Program-made: the position numbers and the translations under genes
Notes under the pieces: model-generated
The model's input: only the letters and a program-made list of their open reading frames with translations
Databases searched by the model: none
Told to the model about the DNA's origin: nothing
Part shown: one piece after another, positions 10,012 through 18,231 of the stretch
How the letters are laid out: every line of letters starts with the position of its first letter
Position numbering within the stretch: position 1 is the first letter of the stretch
DNA from: JACVRW01 sp034664085
GTDB taxonomy: Bacteria; Actinomycetota; Thermoleophilia; Solirubrobacterales; Thermoleophilaceae
Reading direction: 5' to 3'
Length of the DNA: 64,000 nt
Assembly (NCBI GenBank): GCA_034664085.1
Contig: JAXDII010000066.1
Location: 1-64,000 of the forward strand

Positions 10012-10586
10012 ATCTCCAGCACTCGTTCGAGGTGAAGGCTCCGCTCGAACGCGTCTGGGAAGCCCTGATCGACGTGCAGCGTGTGGCGCCCTGCCTGCCC
10101 GGCGCCGAGATCACCGAGGCCGGCGAGGACGGCACCTACCGAGGCAGCTTCTCGGTCCGGCTCGGGCCGACCACGGCCGCCTATCGCGGCGAGCTCTCCA
10201 TGGCGGAGGTCGACGAAGCGGCCCACCGGGTGGTCATGCGCGCGAGCGGCCAGGACAAGCGCGGCCAGGGCTCGGCCAAGGCGACGATCGTCAGCACCAT
10301 GCGCGAGGAGGGCGGCGCGACGAGGGTCGACACGGAGACCGACTTCACGATCACGGGCCGGCTCGCCCGCTTCGGCCGCGGAGGGATGATCGAGGATGTC
10401 TCCAACCGGCTGCTGCGCGACTTCTCCGACTGCCTGCAGAGGACGATCGAGACCTCGGAGCCCACGTCCGACACGACCGCCGCCGAGCCCGCCGCCCCGC
10501 CTGCGGCCAAGCCGGTCGGCGGCTTCTCACTGATGCTGCGCGCGCTGCTCGACCGGATCAGGCGGGCGTTCCGGCGCGAGCGCTGA
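10008..10586 (+). CDS. coxG: CoxG family SRPBCC protein
   Basis: 192 residues. The SRPBCC/CoxG domain covers about residues 1-145, with FEVKAPLERVWEAL, a conserved CLPGAE and the GQDKRGQGSA region. A linker and a basic amphipathic C-terminal helix (RALLDRIRRAFRRER) follow and could bind the membrane. CoxG recruits CO dehydrogenase to the cytoplasmic membrane in characterised systems. It is the last gene of the operon. Its 3' end overlaps the convergent esterase gene by 29 bases. A second CoxG-like gene occurs at 53694. Confidence 0.9.
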   Translation: MNLQHSFEVKAPLERVWEALIDVQRVAPCLPGAEITEAGEDGTYRGSFSVRLGPTTAAYRGELSMAEVDEAAHRVVMRASGQDKRGQGSAKATIVSTMREEGGATRVDTETDFTITGRLARFGRGGMIEDVSNRLLRDFSDCLQRTIETSEPTSDTTAAEPAAPPAAKPVGGFSLMLRALLDRIRRAFRRER

Positions 10587-11196
10587 CCCAGCCGCGCAGC
10601 TCGTCCAGGAAGGCCGGATCGATCGAGTGCCCCATCGGGGACTCGCGGTAGGTGACGTCGGCGCCGGCGTGCGCGAGGCGGTCGCGGGCGTCACGGCCGA
10701 ACTCGACTCCGATCACCGGATCGTGGGTACCGTGCCCGATCGCCACGGGCAGGCCGGCGGGGTTGCCGAGCTCGAACCCCTCCACCTCGGGGATGAACCC
10801 GCTCAGCGCGATCAGGCCGGCCGGTCGCGGACGGTCGGCGCCGAGCCCGAGCGCGTAGGTCATCACCGCACCCTGGGAGAAGCCACCCAGGATCGTGCGC
10901 TCGGGCGGGATGCCGTGCTCGGCCAGCAGGCCGTCGAGCCAGTCGCCGAGCTGGCCGTAGGTCGCGTGGAAGGTGTCCGGATCGGGGTAGCCGATCCGGC
11001 GCACCGCGTACCAGTGGGCACCGCCCGGTGGCAGCGACAGCGGTCCCCGGGCAGTGGCGCCGAGCAGCCGGCGCTCGGGGTCGAGCATGTCCAGCAGCGG
11101 CAACAGGTCGTACTCGTCGGCGCCGCGGCCGTGGAAGAGGACGAGCGCCCCCTGCGGATCGTTCTGGGCGGGACGGAGACGCTCGGTTAAACTCAT
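10558..11196 (-). CDS. Phospholipase/carboxylesterase-type alpha/beta hydrolase (YpfH-like)
   Basis: 212 residues from the ATG at 11196. It is a compact serine hydrolase: LVLFHGRGADE oxyanion region, nucleophile GGFSQGAV (Ser107), HGTHDPVI with the acid, and MGHSI with the histidine. Length and motifs match the phospholipase/carboxylesterase group that includes YpfH. An upstream in-frame extension to 11241 would run into the MarR gene's leader and is unlikely. It is divergent from marR with only 29 bases between starts, so it is a likely target of that regulator. Confidence 0.87.
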   Translation of the reverse strand: MSLTERLRPAQNDPQGALVLFHGRGADEYDLLPLLDMLDPERRLLGATARGPLSLPPGGAHWYAVRRIGYPDPDTFHATYGQLGDWLDGLLAEHGIPPERTILGGFSQGAVMTYALGLGADRPRPAGLIALSGFIPEVEGFELGNPAGLPVAIGHGTHDPVIGVEFGRDARDRLAHAGADVTYRESPMGHSIDPAFLDELRGWVSARAGTPA

Positions 11197-11225
11197 TGTA
11201 CGAGCAACTACCTTACCGGGATCCG

Positions 11226-11708
11226 ATGAGCGCAACCACATCCACCAGCCGATCTGCCGCTCCCGCGCTGCTCACCGGCGAGGAGCTGGGTGCCTGGCGC
11301 GGGCTGCTGCGGGTGCATGCGAGCATGACCAAGGAGCTCGACGCGGAGCTGGTGCGCGCGCACAGCCTGCCGCTGTCCTCCTACGAGGTGCTGCTGTTTC
11401 TCGCGGAGGCCCCCGACGGCCAGCTGCGCATGTCCGACCTCGCGGACGGCGTGCTGCTGAGCCGCAGCGGCCTCACCCGCCTGGTGGACCGCATGGAGCG
11501 CGACGGGCTCCTGCGCCGCGAGCGCTGCAAGGACGACGCGCGCGGCTTCAACGCCGCCATCACGGTCGAGGGCCGCGAGCTGTTCCAGCTCGCGCGCGGC
11601 ACGCACCTGGAGGGCGTCCGCAAGCGCTTCCTCAGCCACCTCTCGCCCGACGAGCTGCGCACGCTCGCCGGCCTGTGGGAGAAGCTCGAGCCCGGGGCCG
11701 CCTCCTAG
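11226..11708 (+). CDS. MarR-family transcriptional regulator
   Basis: 160 residues. Winged-helix MarR fold: helix region SSYEVLLFLAEAPDGQLRMSDLADG, recognition helix LSRSGLTRLVDRMERDGLLRR, then the wing with RCKDDARGFNAAITVEG. Such dimers usually repress a divergent gene and are released by small phenolics or oxidants. The 29-base gap to the esterase start holds TTGTACGAGCAA, an imperfect dyad (8 of 12 positions), which is a possible but weak operator. The ATG at 11226 is chosen because the upstream open frame runs through the divergent gene. The stop overlaps the convergent transporter gene by four bases. Confidence 0.88.
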   Translation: MSATTSTSRSAAPALLTGEELGAWRGLLRVHASMTKELDAELVRAHSLPLSSYEVLLFLAEAPDGQLRMSDLADGVLLSRSGLTRLVDRMERDGLLRRERCKDDARGFNAAITVEGRELFQLARGTHLEGVRKRFLSHLSPDELRTLAGLWEKLEPGAAS

Positions 11709-12613
11709 CCGGGCTTGGGGCGGCTCGTCAGGTAGGCGCCGCCCAGCACCATCGCCGTGCCCAGCAGTGCGGCGACGTGGACGCGCTCGTCGTTGAACGC
11801 CGCGCCCAGCGCGACGGCCACGATCGGCACCACGTAGATCGACACCGCCGCTCGCGACGGCCCGACACGGCCGATCAGCGTCGTGAACCAGACCATGGCG
11901 AGGCCGGTGGCGAGCGCTCCGAGCGCCAGCACGGCCACCAGGCTCGACCAGGCGAACGAGGATCCCAGCGCACCGATGACGGCGGCTGGGAGCAGCGCGG
12001 CGGCCGCGACGAGCATCGCGCGGAACGTGACCGCCAGCGGGCCGTGGGCACGCTGCAGCGCCGCCGCCATGTTGAACGCGAAGCCGTAGAGCAGCGCGGC
12101 GGTGAGCACCAGGCCCACCCCGAGCAGGTTCGAGCCGCCGTCGACGGACGGCAGGCTGATCGCCACCACGCCGAGGAAGCCCAAGGCCAGGCCGGCCGCC
12201 TGTAGCCGCGACGGCAGGGCGCGCACGAGGAACGCCGCCACCACGGCCGTGAACAGCGGGGCGGTGGCGTTGATCATCCCGGCGAGGGAGGTGTCGATCC
12301 ACTGCTGGGCCACCGCGAGCAGCAGGAACGGGATCGCCATCCAGATCACGCCGAGCAGGCCGATCAGCGGCCACGCCGAGCGCGGCACCGGACGCCGCGC
12401 CGCCGGCAGCATGGCGAGCGTGGCCGCGCCCACGGCGATCCGCGCGAACGCGATCAGTGGCGGCGCGAAGTGCTCGAGCCCGATGTCGATGAGCAGGAAC
12501 GAGGCGCCCCAGGTGGCCGCCGCGGCGCTGAGCATCAGCCAGTCGCCGACCCCGAAGGCCGTGTGCAGGTCCTGCTCGCCGTGCTCCCCGGCGATGCGGC
12601 GGGTGGCCCTCAC
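11705..12613 (-). CDS. EamA/DMT-family transporter
   Basis: 302 residues with about ten hydrophobic segments in two EamA repeats (first half near 24-150, second near 165-295). Features include WGASFLLIDIG in the first helix, PLFTAVVAAFLV and VPIVAVALGAAF. These proteins export metabolites such as amino acids. It lies 28 bases downstream of the MocR-type regulator gene on the same strand, so the pair is probably one transcript. That suggests export of an amino-acid- or pyridoxal-related compound, an inference from context. The start is a GTG; an internal start near the first helix is also possible. Confidence 0.85.
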   Translation of the reverse strand: MRATRRIAGEHGEQDLHTAFGVGDWLMLSAAAATWGASFLLIDIGLEHFAPPLIAFARIAVGAATLAMLPAARRPVPRSAWPLIGLLGVIWMAIPFLLLAVAQQWIDTSLAGMINATAPLFTAVVAAFLVRALPSRLQAAGLALGFLGVVAISLPSVDGGSNLLGVGLVLTAALLYGFAFNMAAALQRAHGPLAVTFRAMLVAAAALLPAAVIGALGSSFAWSSLVAVLALGALATGLAMVWFTTLIGRVGPSRAAVSIYVVPIVAVALGAAFNDERVHVAALLGTAMVLGGAYLTSRPKPG

Positions 12614-12641
12614 ATCGAGGGAGACGTCGCGGGCGCGGCGT

Positions 12642-14153
12642 TCATGACATCGGCGCGGCGACCGCGTGGCGGGCGCGCCGGCGCACCTCGCGGATTGCGC
12701 GCGCGAGGCGGCGCACGCCCTCGTCCAGCTGCTCGGGGTTGAGCAGGGAGAAGGACAGCCGGAAGGAGGTCTGCGAGCGCCGCTCGGCAGTGATCGCCCC
12801 GCCGGGCGTGAACGTCACGCCGTCCCGAGCCGCCTCGGCGTAGAGGGCGCGCTCGTCGAGCGGACGCGTGAGCGTGACCCAGAGGTGGTGGCCGCCCTCG
12901 GGCGGATCGGCGTGGTACTCGCCGGGCATGTGCCGCTCCAGCGCGGCCAGCAGCGCGTCACGGCGCTCGCGGTAGAACGGGATCGTGCCGGCCACATGGC
13001 GATCGTAGGCGCCGGTCGCGAGCCAGCGTGCGGCCATGTGCTGGATCAGCGTCGGCGAGTGGAAGTCGGCCTCGAGCTTGAGCATGGCGATGCGCTCGCG
13101 CACCGCGCCGCGTGCGGCCACCCAGCCGCTGCGCAGGCCGCCGCCGACCACCTTCGAGAGCGAGTTCACGTAGATCACGTGCGCCGGCGCCAGCTCGCGG
13201 ACCGGGCGGACGATCTCGCCGTCGAAGTGCATGTCCGCGTACACGCGGTCCTCGAGGATGAAGAAGTTGCGCTCGAGCGCGAGCTCCGCGAGCCGGCCGC
13301 GCCGCTCGTCCGACAGGCTGCGTCCGGTGGGGTTGTGGCAGGCGCTCTGGAGGCCGACCAGCTTCACCTCGTGACGCGCGAGCAGGTGCTCCAGCGCGCC
13401 GACGTCGAGGCCGTCCTCGTCGACCGGGACGCCGATCACGCGCGCCCCGGTGCCGCGCAGCGCGGTCATCATGCCGATGAAGGTGGGCGACTCGATCACG
13501 GCCACGTCGCCGGGCTCGAGCGTGGCGCGGGCCGCCAGGGCGATCGCCTGCTGGGCGCCCGACGTGATCACCACCTCGTCGGCGTCCTCCGCGTAGCCGT
13601 AGGTGATGCCGCGGACGGCGATCTGCTCGCGCAGGTCAAACAATCCCTCCGCCGGCAGATAGGACAATGCGTTGCCGCCCACCTCGGCGAACACGTCGGC
13701 GGCGATCGCCGCCAGCTCCTCGGTCGGGTAGGTGCTGGGCGAGGGCCAGCCCGTGGCCAGTGAGATGACGTCGTCACGGCCGGCGAGCGAGAAGGTGTCG
13801 GCCAGCACCTGCTCGGAGTAGGAGATCTCGTGGGGCGGCAGCGCGTAGACCTGCCAGTCGTCGCCGTGGGACGCGCTGCCCGCGGGCGCGAGCGTCCGGA
13901 CGAAGGTGCCGCGCCCCACCTGCGCCGTCACGTAGCCCAGCTCGGCGAGCTTGCGGTAGACCCGGGCGGCGGTCAGGTGGTTGACGCCGACCTCGGCGGC
14001 CAGCTCGCGCGTGGGCGGCAGCTTGGCGCCGGGCTCGAGCTCGCCGGCCTCGATCGCAGCCAGGAAGCGGTCGACGAGCTGCTGGGTGATCGAGACGTCG
14101 CCATCCCGGTCGAGATCAGACAAGTTCAACTTGTACGACCTTGTTTGGCCCAT
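12642..14153 (-). CDS. MocR-type GntR regulator with aminotransferase-like domain
   Basis: 503 residues. The N-terminal GntR winged helix (about 20-90: LPPTRELAAEVGVNHLTAAR, then VGRGTFV) is followed by a fold-type I aminotransferase domain with the PLP lysine at about 334 in SLSKVVGGG and the phosphate-binding RSGW. MocR proteins are PLP- or amino-acid-responsive regulators, often controlling a neighbouring transporter or enzyme. A perfect 9-base inverted repeat straddles the start codon (see 14132-14166), suggesting autoregulation. The downstream EamA exporter is its likely target. An enzyme role in place of a regulatory one is possible but less likely given the intact DNA-binding domain. 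Confidence 0.9.
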   Translation of the reverse strand: MGQTRSYKLNLSDLDRDGDVSITQQLVDRFLAAIEAGELEPGAKLPPTRELAAEVGVNHLTAARVYRKLAELGYVTAQVGRGTFVRTLAPAGSASHGDDWQVYALPPHEISYSEQVLADTFSLAGRDDVISLATGWPSPSTYPTEELAAIAADVFAEVGGNALSYLPAEGLFDLREQIAVRGITYGYAEDADEVVITSGAQQAIALAARATLEPGDVAVIESPTFIGMMTALRGTGARVIGVPVDEDGLDVGALEHLLARHEVKLVGLQSACHNPTGRSLSDERRGRLAELALERNFFILEDRVYADMHFDGEIVRPVRELAPAHVIYVNSLSKVVGGGLRSGWVAARGAVRERIAMLKLEADFHSPTLIQHMAARWLATGAYDRHVAGTIPFYRERRDALLAALERHMPGEYHADPPEGGHHLWVTLTRPLDERALYAEAARDGVTFTPGGAITAERRSQTSFRLSFSLLNPEQLDEGVRRLARAIREVRRRARHAVAAPMS

Positions 14154-14166
14154 TGTGGGTCGTACA
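14132..14166. promoter_or_regulatory. Inverted-repeat operator at the mocR-type gene start
   Basis: TGTACGACC at 14132-14140 and GGTCGTACA at 14158-14166 are exact reverse complements separated by 17 bases. They flank the regulator's start codon (14151-14153) and lie before the divergent small gene at 14213. The position fits autorepression and control of both directions. The right arm is outside any coding region. Confidence 0.6.
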
Positions 14167-14212
14167 CTAGCAGCAGGCCGTCATACACTCAACCGACCAA
14201 GGAGGCCGGCTC

Positions 14213-14521
14213 ATGCCACCCATCACCGTTCGCCGTTCCGTTGCAGCCGACCGCACCGCGCTGGACCGGCTCGCTGCACTCGACAGCGCGAGCCCGCCGC
14301 GTGGACCAACCTTGGTCGCCGAGGCCGACTCGCGCCTGCTGGCCGCGCTGCCGCTGGGCTCGGGCCGCCCGATCGCCGACCCGTTCGAGCACACGGCCGA
14401 GATCGTCGCGCTGCTGGAGCTGCGCGCCCGGCAGCTGCGCGAGGCCGACGCGACGGAGCGTGGGCTGGGCGAGCGGCTGCGCGCCGCGCTCCGGCCGCGG
14501 GCGTTTCAGGCGCGCGCCTAG
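14213..14521 (+). CDS. Small conserved protein, GNAT-like stub
   Basis: 102 residues. It resembles only the first strands of an acetyltransferase: ITVRRSVAADRTALDRLAALDS, then LVAEADSRLLAALPL, then IADPFEHTAEIVALLELRARQL. No acetyl-CoA-binding motif follows, so catalysis is unlikely. Similar short proteins are common in these actinobacteria, so it need not be a broken gene. GGAGG stands about 8 bases before the ATG. It is divergent from the mocR-type gene behind the inverted-repeat operator. Function unknown. Confidence 0.7.
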   Translation: MPPITVRRSVAADRTALDRLAALDSASPPRGPTLVAEADSRLLAALPLGSGRPIADPFEHTAEIVALLELRARQLREADATERGLGERLRAALRPRAFQARA

Positions 14522-15735
14522 GGCGCGACCGCCAGCCAGTCCCGCAGCCGACCGTAGACCTCCGGGTGGTTGAGCAGGGCGACGTGGTGCGTGCCGCCGA
14601 GGTGCATGCCGTGCTCGGCCTCGAATGGGATGCAGCGCTTGGCGCTGCGCCCTGACGCGCTGCCCTCGAGCACCAGGCAGTCGCCCAGCAGGCGCCCGAC
14701 CGGATGGCGTGGGTTGCGGGTGAGCGTCGCCGCGACGAAGCAGTGGGTCGCACCCTCCAGGAGCGGCACCTCCTCGCACGCCACGGCGCGCAGCTCGTCC
14801 GGATCGCGGTCGCGCCAGTCGGCGTCGACGAGCGAGCCCTGCCGAAGGTCGCGGATGCCGGCGCTCCGGCGGCGCAGGAACGAGGCCAGCGGACGCGTCT
14901 CGGGAAGGGAGTTCAGTGCCGCGCTGGCCCAGTGCACGCCCTGCGCCAGCGGCGCCCCCAGATGCGGCGAGCCGAGCGAGACGACGTGCCGCACGCGCCC
15001 GACCCAGACATCCCCGCGCTCCGCGCCCTGGTGGCAGGCGGAGCGCGCGACGAGGCCGCCCATCGAGTGCCCGACCAGCGCGATCCGCTCGACGCCGGCC
15101 GGCCAGGCCGCAGCGAGCTGCTCGAGCAGGTCGGCCAGCTCGAGGCCGTTCTCGGAGATGTGGCGGCCGCTGTTGTAGCGCAGCTCCACGGGCGTGAAGC
15201 CGAGGTCGGTGTACAGCCGGCTGCCGTACGTCTGGCCATGGGGACCGGCGTTCAGCCGCCACGAGTACTCGCTCTCCATCAGCCCGTGCAGGAACACCGC
15301 GAGCAGAGGAGTGGCGTCACCGAACGCGGCGGTGAGCTGCTCCGGCTCCAGGCCGACCGGGCGGCCCGCGAGCCGAACGCTGGTGGAGGCGTGCAGGTCG
15401 CTGCCCTCGCGCTCGAGCCGGTCGCCGATCAGGCCGTTGAGGGCGCCGACCACGAGCGCCCCGCGGGGAGAGCTCGAGAGCGCGCGGCCGTCGTCCACCC
15501 GGCGGCGTCCCAGCGCGGCGTCGGTCGCGGCGCCGATCAGGCTGGCCGCGCCGGCGAGGCCGCGGTACACGCCGGCGGAGACGGCGTCGTGCACCGCGCG
15601 GGCCGGCTGCGCGCCCGGCCCGCTCGCCTCGAAGGCGCGCGTGGCGATCGCGCGGTGGAAGCCGTGGAGGCCCGCGGCGGCCCCGCTCAGCTCCTGGAAC
15701 CCGAGCCGGGCCAGGCTGCGCAGCTCGTCGGTCAT
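14518..15735 (-). CDS. Alpha/beta hydrolase / esterase (PGAP1-like lipase fold)
   Basis: 405 residues. A helical N-terminal region of about 140 residues without recognised family precedes the hydrolase domain. That domain has AVFLHGLMESEYSWR (oxyanion) and VGHSMGGLVARSA with nucleophile Ser224, followed by VSLGSPHLGAPLA as in lipases acting on lipids or triacylglycerols. No signal peptide is seen. The start at 15735 is taken because the longer open frame reads antisense through the catalase gene. It is divergent from the manganese catalase with 84 bases between starts; the 3' end touches the small gene at 14521. Confidence 0.82.
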   Translation of the reverse strand: MTDELRSLARLGFQELSGAAAGLHGFHRAIATRAFEASGPGAQPARAVHDAVSAGVYRGLAGAASLIGAATDAALGRRRVDDGRALSSSPRGALVVGALNGLIGDRLEREGSDLHASTSVRLAGRPVGLEPEQLTAAFGDATPLLAVFLHGLMESEYSWRLNAGPHGQTYGSRLYTDLGFTPVELRYNSGRHISENGLELADLLEQLAAAWPAGVERIALVGHSMGGLVARSACHQGAERGDVWVGRVRHVVSLGSPHLGAPLAQGVHWASAALNSLPETRPLASFLRRRSAGIRDLRQGSLVDADWRDRDPDELRAVACEEVPLLEGATHCFVAATLTRNPRHPVGRLLGDCLVLEGSASGRSAKRCIPFEAEHGMHLGGTHHVALLNHPEVYGRLRDWLAVAP

Positions 15736-15819
15736 GAGCCCGCGAATCGCCCGTTCGTCGGGGATAGCCCCGGGTAGCTGGCCCTCAGACCCGTCACCCC
15801 CACCATTGGAGGGCTTTCC

Positions 15820-16752
15820 ATGATTCTCCGCATCGATCGGCTCCAAACCGAGCTGCCACCGCCGTCCGACCCGGACCCCGATGGCGCCTCCGCGGTCCAG
15901 GAGCTGATGGGCGGTCGCTTCGGCGAGATGTCCACGCTCATGAACTACACCTTCCAGTCGTTCAACTTCCGCGGGCGGCAGGGCGCCCGGCCCTTCTACG
16001 ACCTCGTTGCGAACATCGCGGCGGAGGAGTACGGGCACATCGAATTGGTGGCGGCCACCATCAACACGATGCTCACGGGCGCATCGGACAGCCCGAACGG
16101 CGGCGGCGACCTCAAGGCGGCGCTGAGCGGTGTGAAGGGCGTGGGCAACCCCCAGCACTTCATCGCCGGCGGCCAGAGCGCCCTGCCGCAGGACTCGAAC
16201 GGGCGGCCCTGGAACGGCGACTACGTCGTGGCCACCGGCGATCTCGTCGAGGACCTGACCTGGAACTTCTTCCTCGAGACGGCGGCCCGCAACAACAAGC
16301 TCAAGGTCTATGAGATGACGGACCACCCGGCGGCGCGCGCGCTGACCGGGTACCTGCTCTGTCGCGGCGGCGTCCACCAGATCGCCTATGCGCGCGCGAT
16401 CGAGAACCTCACCGGCGCCGACCTCAAGAAGATGTTTCCGACGCCGCGCATCCCGACCGAGAAGATCCCCGAATGCCGGCCGCACATCCAGCGCGGCGAC
16501 CACAAGCGGCTCTACCGCTTCTCACCCTCCGACTACGGCGAGCTCGCCGCGGTGTTCAACGGTCCGCACCCGGAGACGGGCGAGGCCCTCGAGGTCGTTG
16601 ACGGGATTCCGGAGGGCGCGCCCTGGAACGACCTGCCGCCCCAGACGGCGGTCTTCGCGCCGGACTACGCGCCGGAGGAGATCAGCGAGATAGCGGCCCG
16701 CCTGCGCACGGACGCGGGGCTGCCGAAGGAGCCCACCGGCGTGGTGGCCTAG
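15820..16752 (+). CDS. Manganese catalase
   Basis: 310 residues; a non-heme dimanganese enzyme that converts hydrogen peroxide to water and oxygen. The four-helix bundle ligand segments are visible: MNYTFQSFNFRGRQG, then NIAAEEYGHIELV (Glu69/Glu70, His73), and later the EDLTWNFFLE and GGVHQIAYARAIE segments. Length and layout match the family. GGAGG lies about 9 bases before the ATG. A second, heme-dependent catalase is encoded at 27511, so the organism carries two unrelated peroxide-removing systems in this window. Confidence 0.93.
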   Translation: MILRIDRLQTELPPPSDPDPDGASAVQELMGGRFGEMSTLMNYTFQSFNFRGRQGARPFYDLVANIAAEEYGHIELVAATINTMLTGASDSPNGGGDLKAALSGVKGVGNPQHFIAGGQSALPQDSNGRPWNGDYVVATGDLVEDLTWNFFLETAARNNKLKVYEMTDHPAARALTGYLLCRGGVHQIAYARAIENLTGADLKKMFPTPRIPTEKIPECRPHIQRGDHKRLYRFSPSDYGELAAVFNGPHPETGEALEVVDGIPEGAPWNDLPPQTAVFAPDYAPEEISEIAARLRTDAGLPKEPTGVVA

Positions 16753-16952
16753 CGCTCCTCGCGTTCCTCGAGCAGCTCCTGGCGCTGTTCCTGGCGCTCC
16801 TCTTGGAGCTCCAGCTGCTGCTCGCGCACGTCCTGCTCGGCCGCGCTGGTGGCGCCGAACTTCGCCGTGACGACCGCGATCGCGACCGCGGCGATGGCGA
16901 GCGCGACCAGCAGCGAGCCGATCAGCTGCCGGGTGTGTGAGCGCTGGTCCAT
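16749..16952 (-). CDS. Small membrane protein with charged coiled-coil tail
   Basis: 67 residues. One hydrophobic segment (about 9-30, LIGSLLVALAIAAVAIAVVTA) is followed by a tail built almost only of E, Q, R and L (EQDVREQQLELQEERQEQRQ and onward), predicted to form a coiled coil. No family was recognised. The stop overlaps the catalase stop by four bases. It is 5 bases downstream of the next membrane protein gene on this strand, so the two are probably one transcript. Confidence 0.6.
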   Translation of the reverse strand: MDQRSHTRQLIGSLLVALAIAAVAIAVVTAKFGATSAAEQDVREQQLELQEERQEQRQELLEEREER

Positions 16953-16957
16953 CGTCG

Positions 16958-17383
16958 TCAGGAGTCGGCCAGGAAGTCGCCGGCCGATGTCAGCCACGTG
17001 AGCGCGAGCAGCAGCCACACGGAGATGCCGAGCGCCGGAAGCAGCCGGCCCAGGCCGTGCCACCAGCGCACGACGGCGATCTTCAGCGCCAGCGTCGCCA
17101 GCAGCGCGATCGCCGTGACGGCGTGAAGGCCGGCGTCGTCCTCGAAGCCGAAGTAGCCGACGCACATGACCGCCACCACGACCAGCAAGGCCGCGATCGT
17201 GTCGCCGACGGCGCGGTGGGCCCGGGCGGCGGGCGGCGGCGCGAGAAAGGGCAGGCGAAGCTTGCCGTAGCCAACCGTGATCAGGACCAGCTGATAGGAG
17301 GCGAGCGCGAGCGCCACCGAGGCGAGCAGGACCTTGACCTCGGTGGCATTGCCTTGGGTGACCGTCTCGATCAGGTCCTCCAT
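16958..17383 (-). CDS. Four-helix integral membrane protein, DUF6529-like
   Basis: 141 residues with about four membrane helices (near 20-42, 58-80, 86-104 and 117-133). Histidines next to membrane segments (ARAHRAVGD and WWHGLGR) could be heme ligands, as in cytochrome b561-like proteins, but this is a suggestion only. The motif SYQLVLITVGYGKLRLPFL resembles the uncharacterised DUF6529 family as I recall it. The gene lies 5 bases from the coiled-coil membrane protein gene and probably forms an operon with it. Confidence 0.65.
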   Translation of the reverse strand: MEDLIETVTQGNATEVKVLLASVALALASYQLVLITVGYGKLRLPFLAPPPAARAHRAVGDTIAALLVVVAVMCVGYFGFEDDAGLHAVTAIALLATLALKIAVVRWWHGLGRLLPALGISVWLLLALTWLTSAGDFLADS

Positions 17384-17445
17384 CGTGCGCTTGCCTACCC
17401 GCCCCGAGCCTGTTCACAAACCGCGAGCGGCCTACGGACAAGCGT

Positions 17446-18192
17446 ATGAGCGAGGCACTCGAGCGCGGTGACGTCTTCTTCTTCTACCGGCCCCGCGTGG
17501 GCGTGGAGCAGGTGCGCGGCTTGGACGACGTGCAGCGCTTCTTCCTCGTGCTCAAGCCCGACCGCCAGCGCTGCTACCGGCGGCTGATCGTGGGGCGCAA
17601 GCGACTCCCCGACCCGAACGTCCACGAGCGCGAGTGGGCCTTCGTGGCGGAGGTGGCGCATGACCCGGACGAGCTGCGCGACGACGTGGAGCGGGCCGAG
17701 TACGAGACCAAGACGCGCGGGATGCGCGAGCAGCCGGAGGGGCGGCCCGTCGGCGAGGGCCGCTACTCGATCGTCGATCACGACGGCCACACCCACCTTG
17801 CCTACGCGCTGGAGCTGCCCGCGGAGCCGGGCGAGGCGCAGCGGCTGTTCGGCATCTCCAAGCAGGCGAGCTACATCGTCGCCGTGCGCAACCCGACCGT
17901 TCCGGCACCGCCGGGGGCCGGCCTTCAGGGCGACCGGCGTGCCGAGTTCCCGCCCGAGCTGCTCGAGCGCTTCGGCGACCGGCGCTTCGCCCCGCTCAAC
18001 CCGCCCGCCTTCCTCGACCATGAGGGCGCCGAGGTCGTCCTGATCGGGGCGGCGGAGACGGCCGAGGAGGAGCTCGGCGTCGAGCTCGACGCGCAGTCCG
18101 AGCGCGTCGAGGACGCGGACATCTTCGCGGAGCTGCGCCTGCGGCCGGGCGAGCTTCCGGTGGAGCCGCTCGAGAGCGGCAAGCTGCGCTGA
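17446..18192 (+). CDS. Conserved protein of unknown function
   Basis: 248 residues, soluble, rich in Glu, Arg and Pro; no signal peptide or membrane segment. It begins MSEALERGDVFFFYRPRVG and contains DVQRFFLVLKPD, GEGRYSIVDHDGHTHLAYAL and a terminal acidic domain (AEEELGVELDAQSERVEDADI). I recognise no enzyme motif. Codon use is like its neighbours and the frame is clean, so it is a real gene. It is followed after 39 bases by the GntR fusion gene on the same strand. Confidence 0.7.
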   Translation: MSEALERGDVFFFYRPRVGVEQVRGLDDVQRFFLVLKPDRQRCYRRLIVGRKRLPDPNVHEREWAFVAEVAHDPDELRDDVERAEYETKTRGMREQPEGRPVGEGRYSIVDHDGHTHLAYALELPAEPGEAQRLFGISKQASYIVAVRNPTVPAPPGAGLQGDRRAEFPPELLERFGDRRFAPLNPPAFLDHEGAEVVLIGAAETAEEELGVELDAQSERVEDADIFAELRLRPGELPVEPLESGKLR

Positions 18193-18231
18193 ATTCCCCG
18201 TGACAACAGCCGGGATCTTGAGAAGATCCCC

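Noticed and set aside
11191..11206. TTGTACGAG half-site resembling the MocR operator arm
   Set aside because: Only one arm, with a mismatch at the end; listed as a weak MarR dyad but not a shared site.
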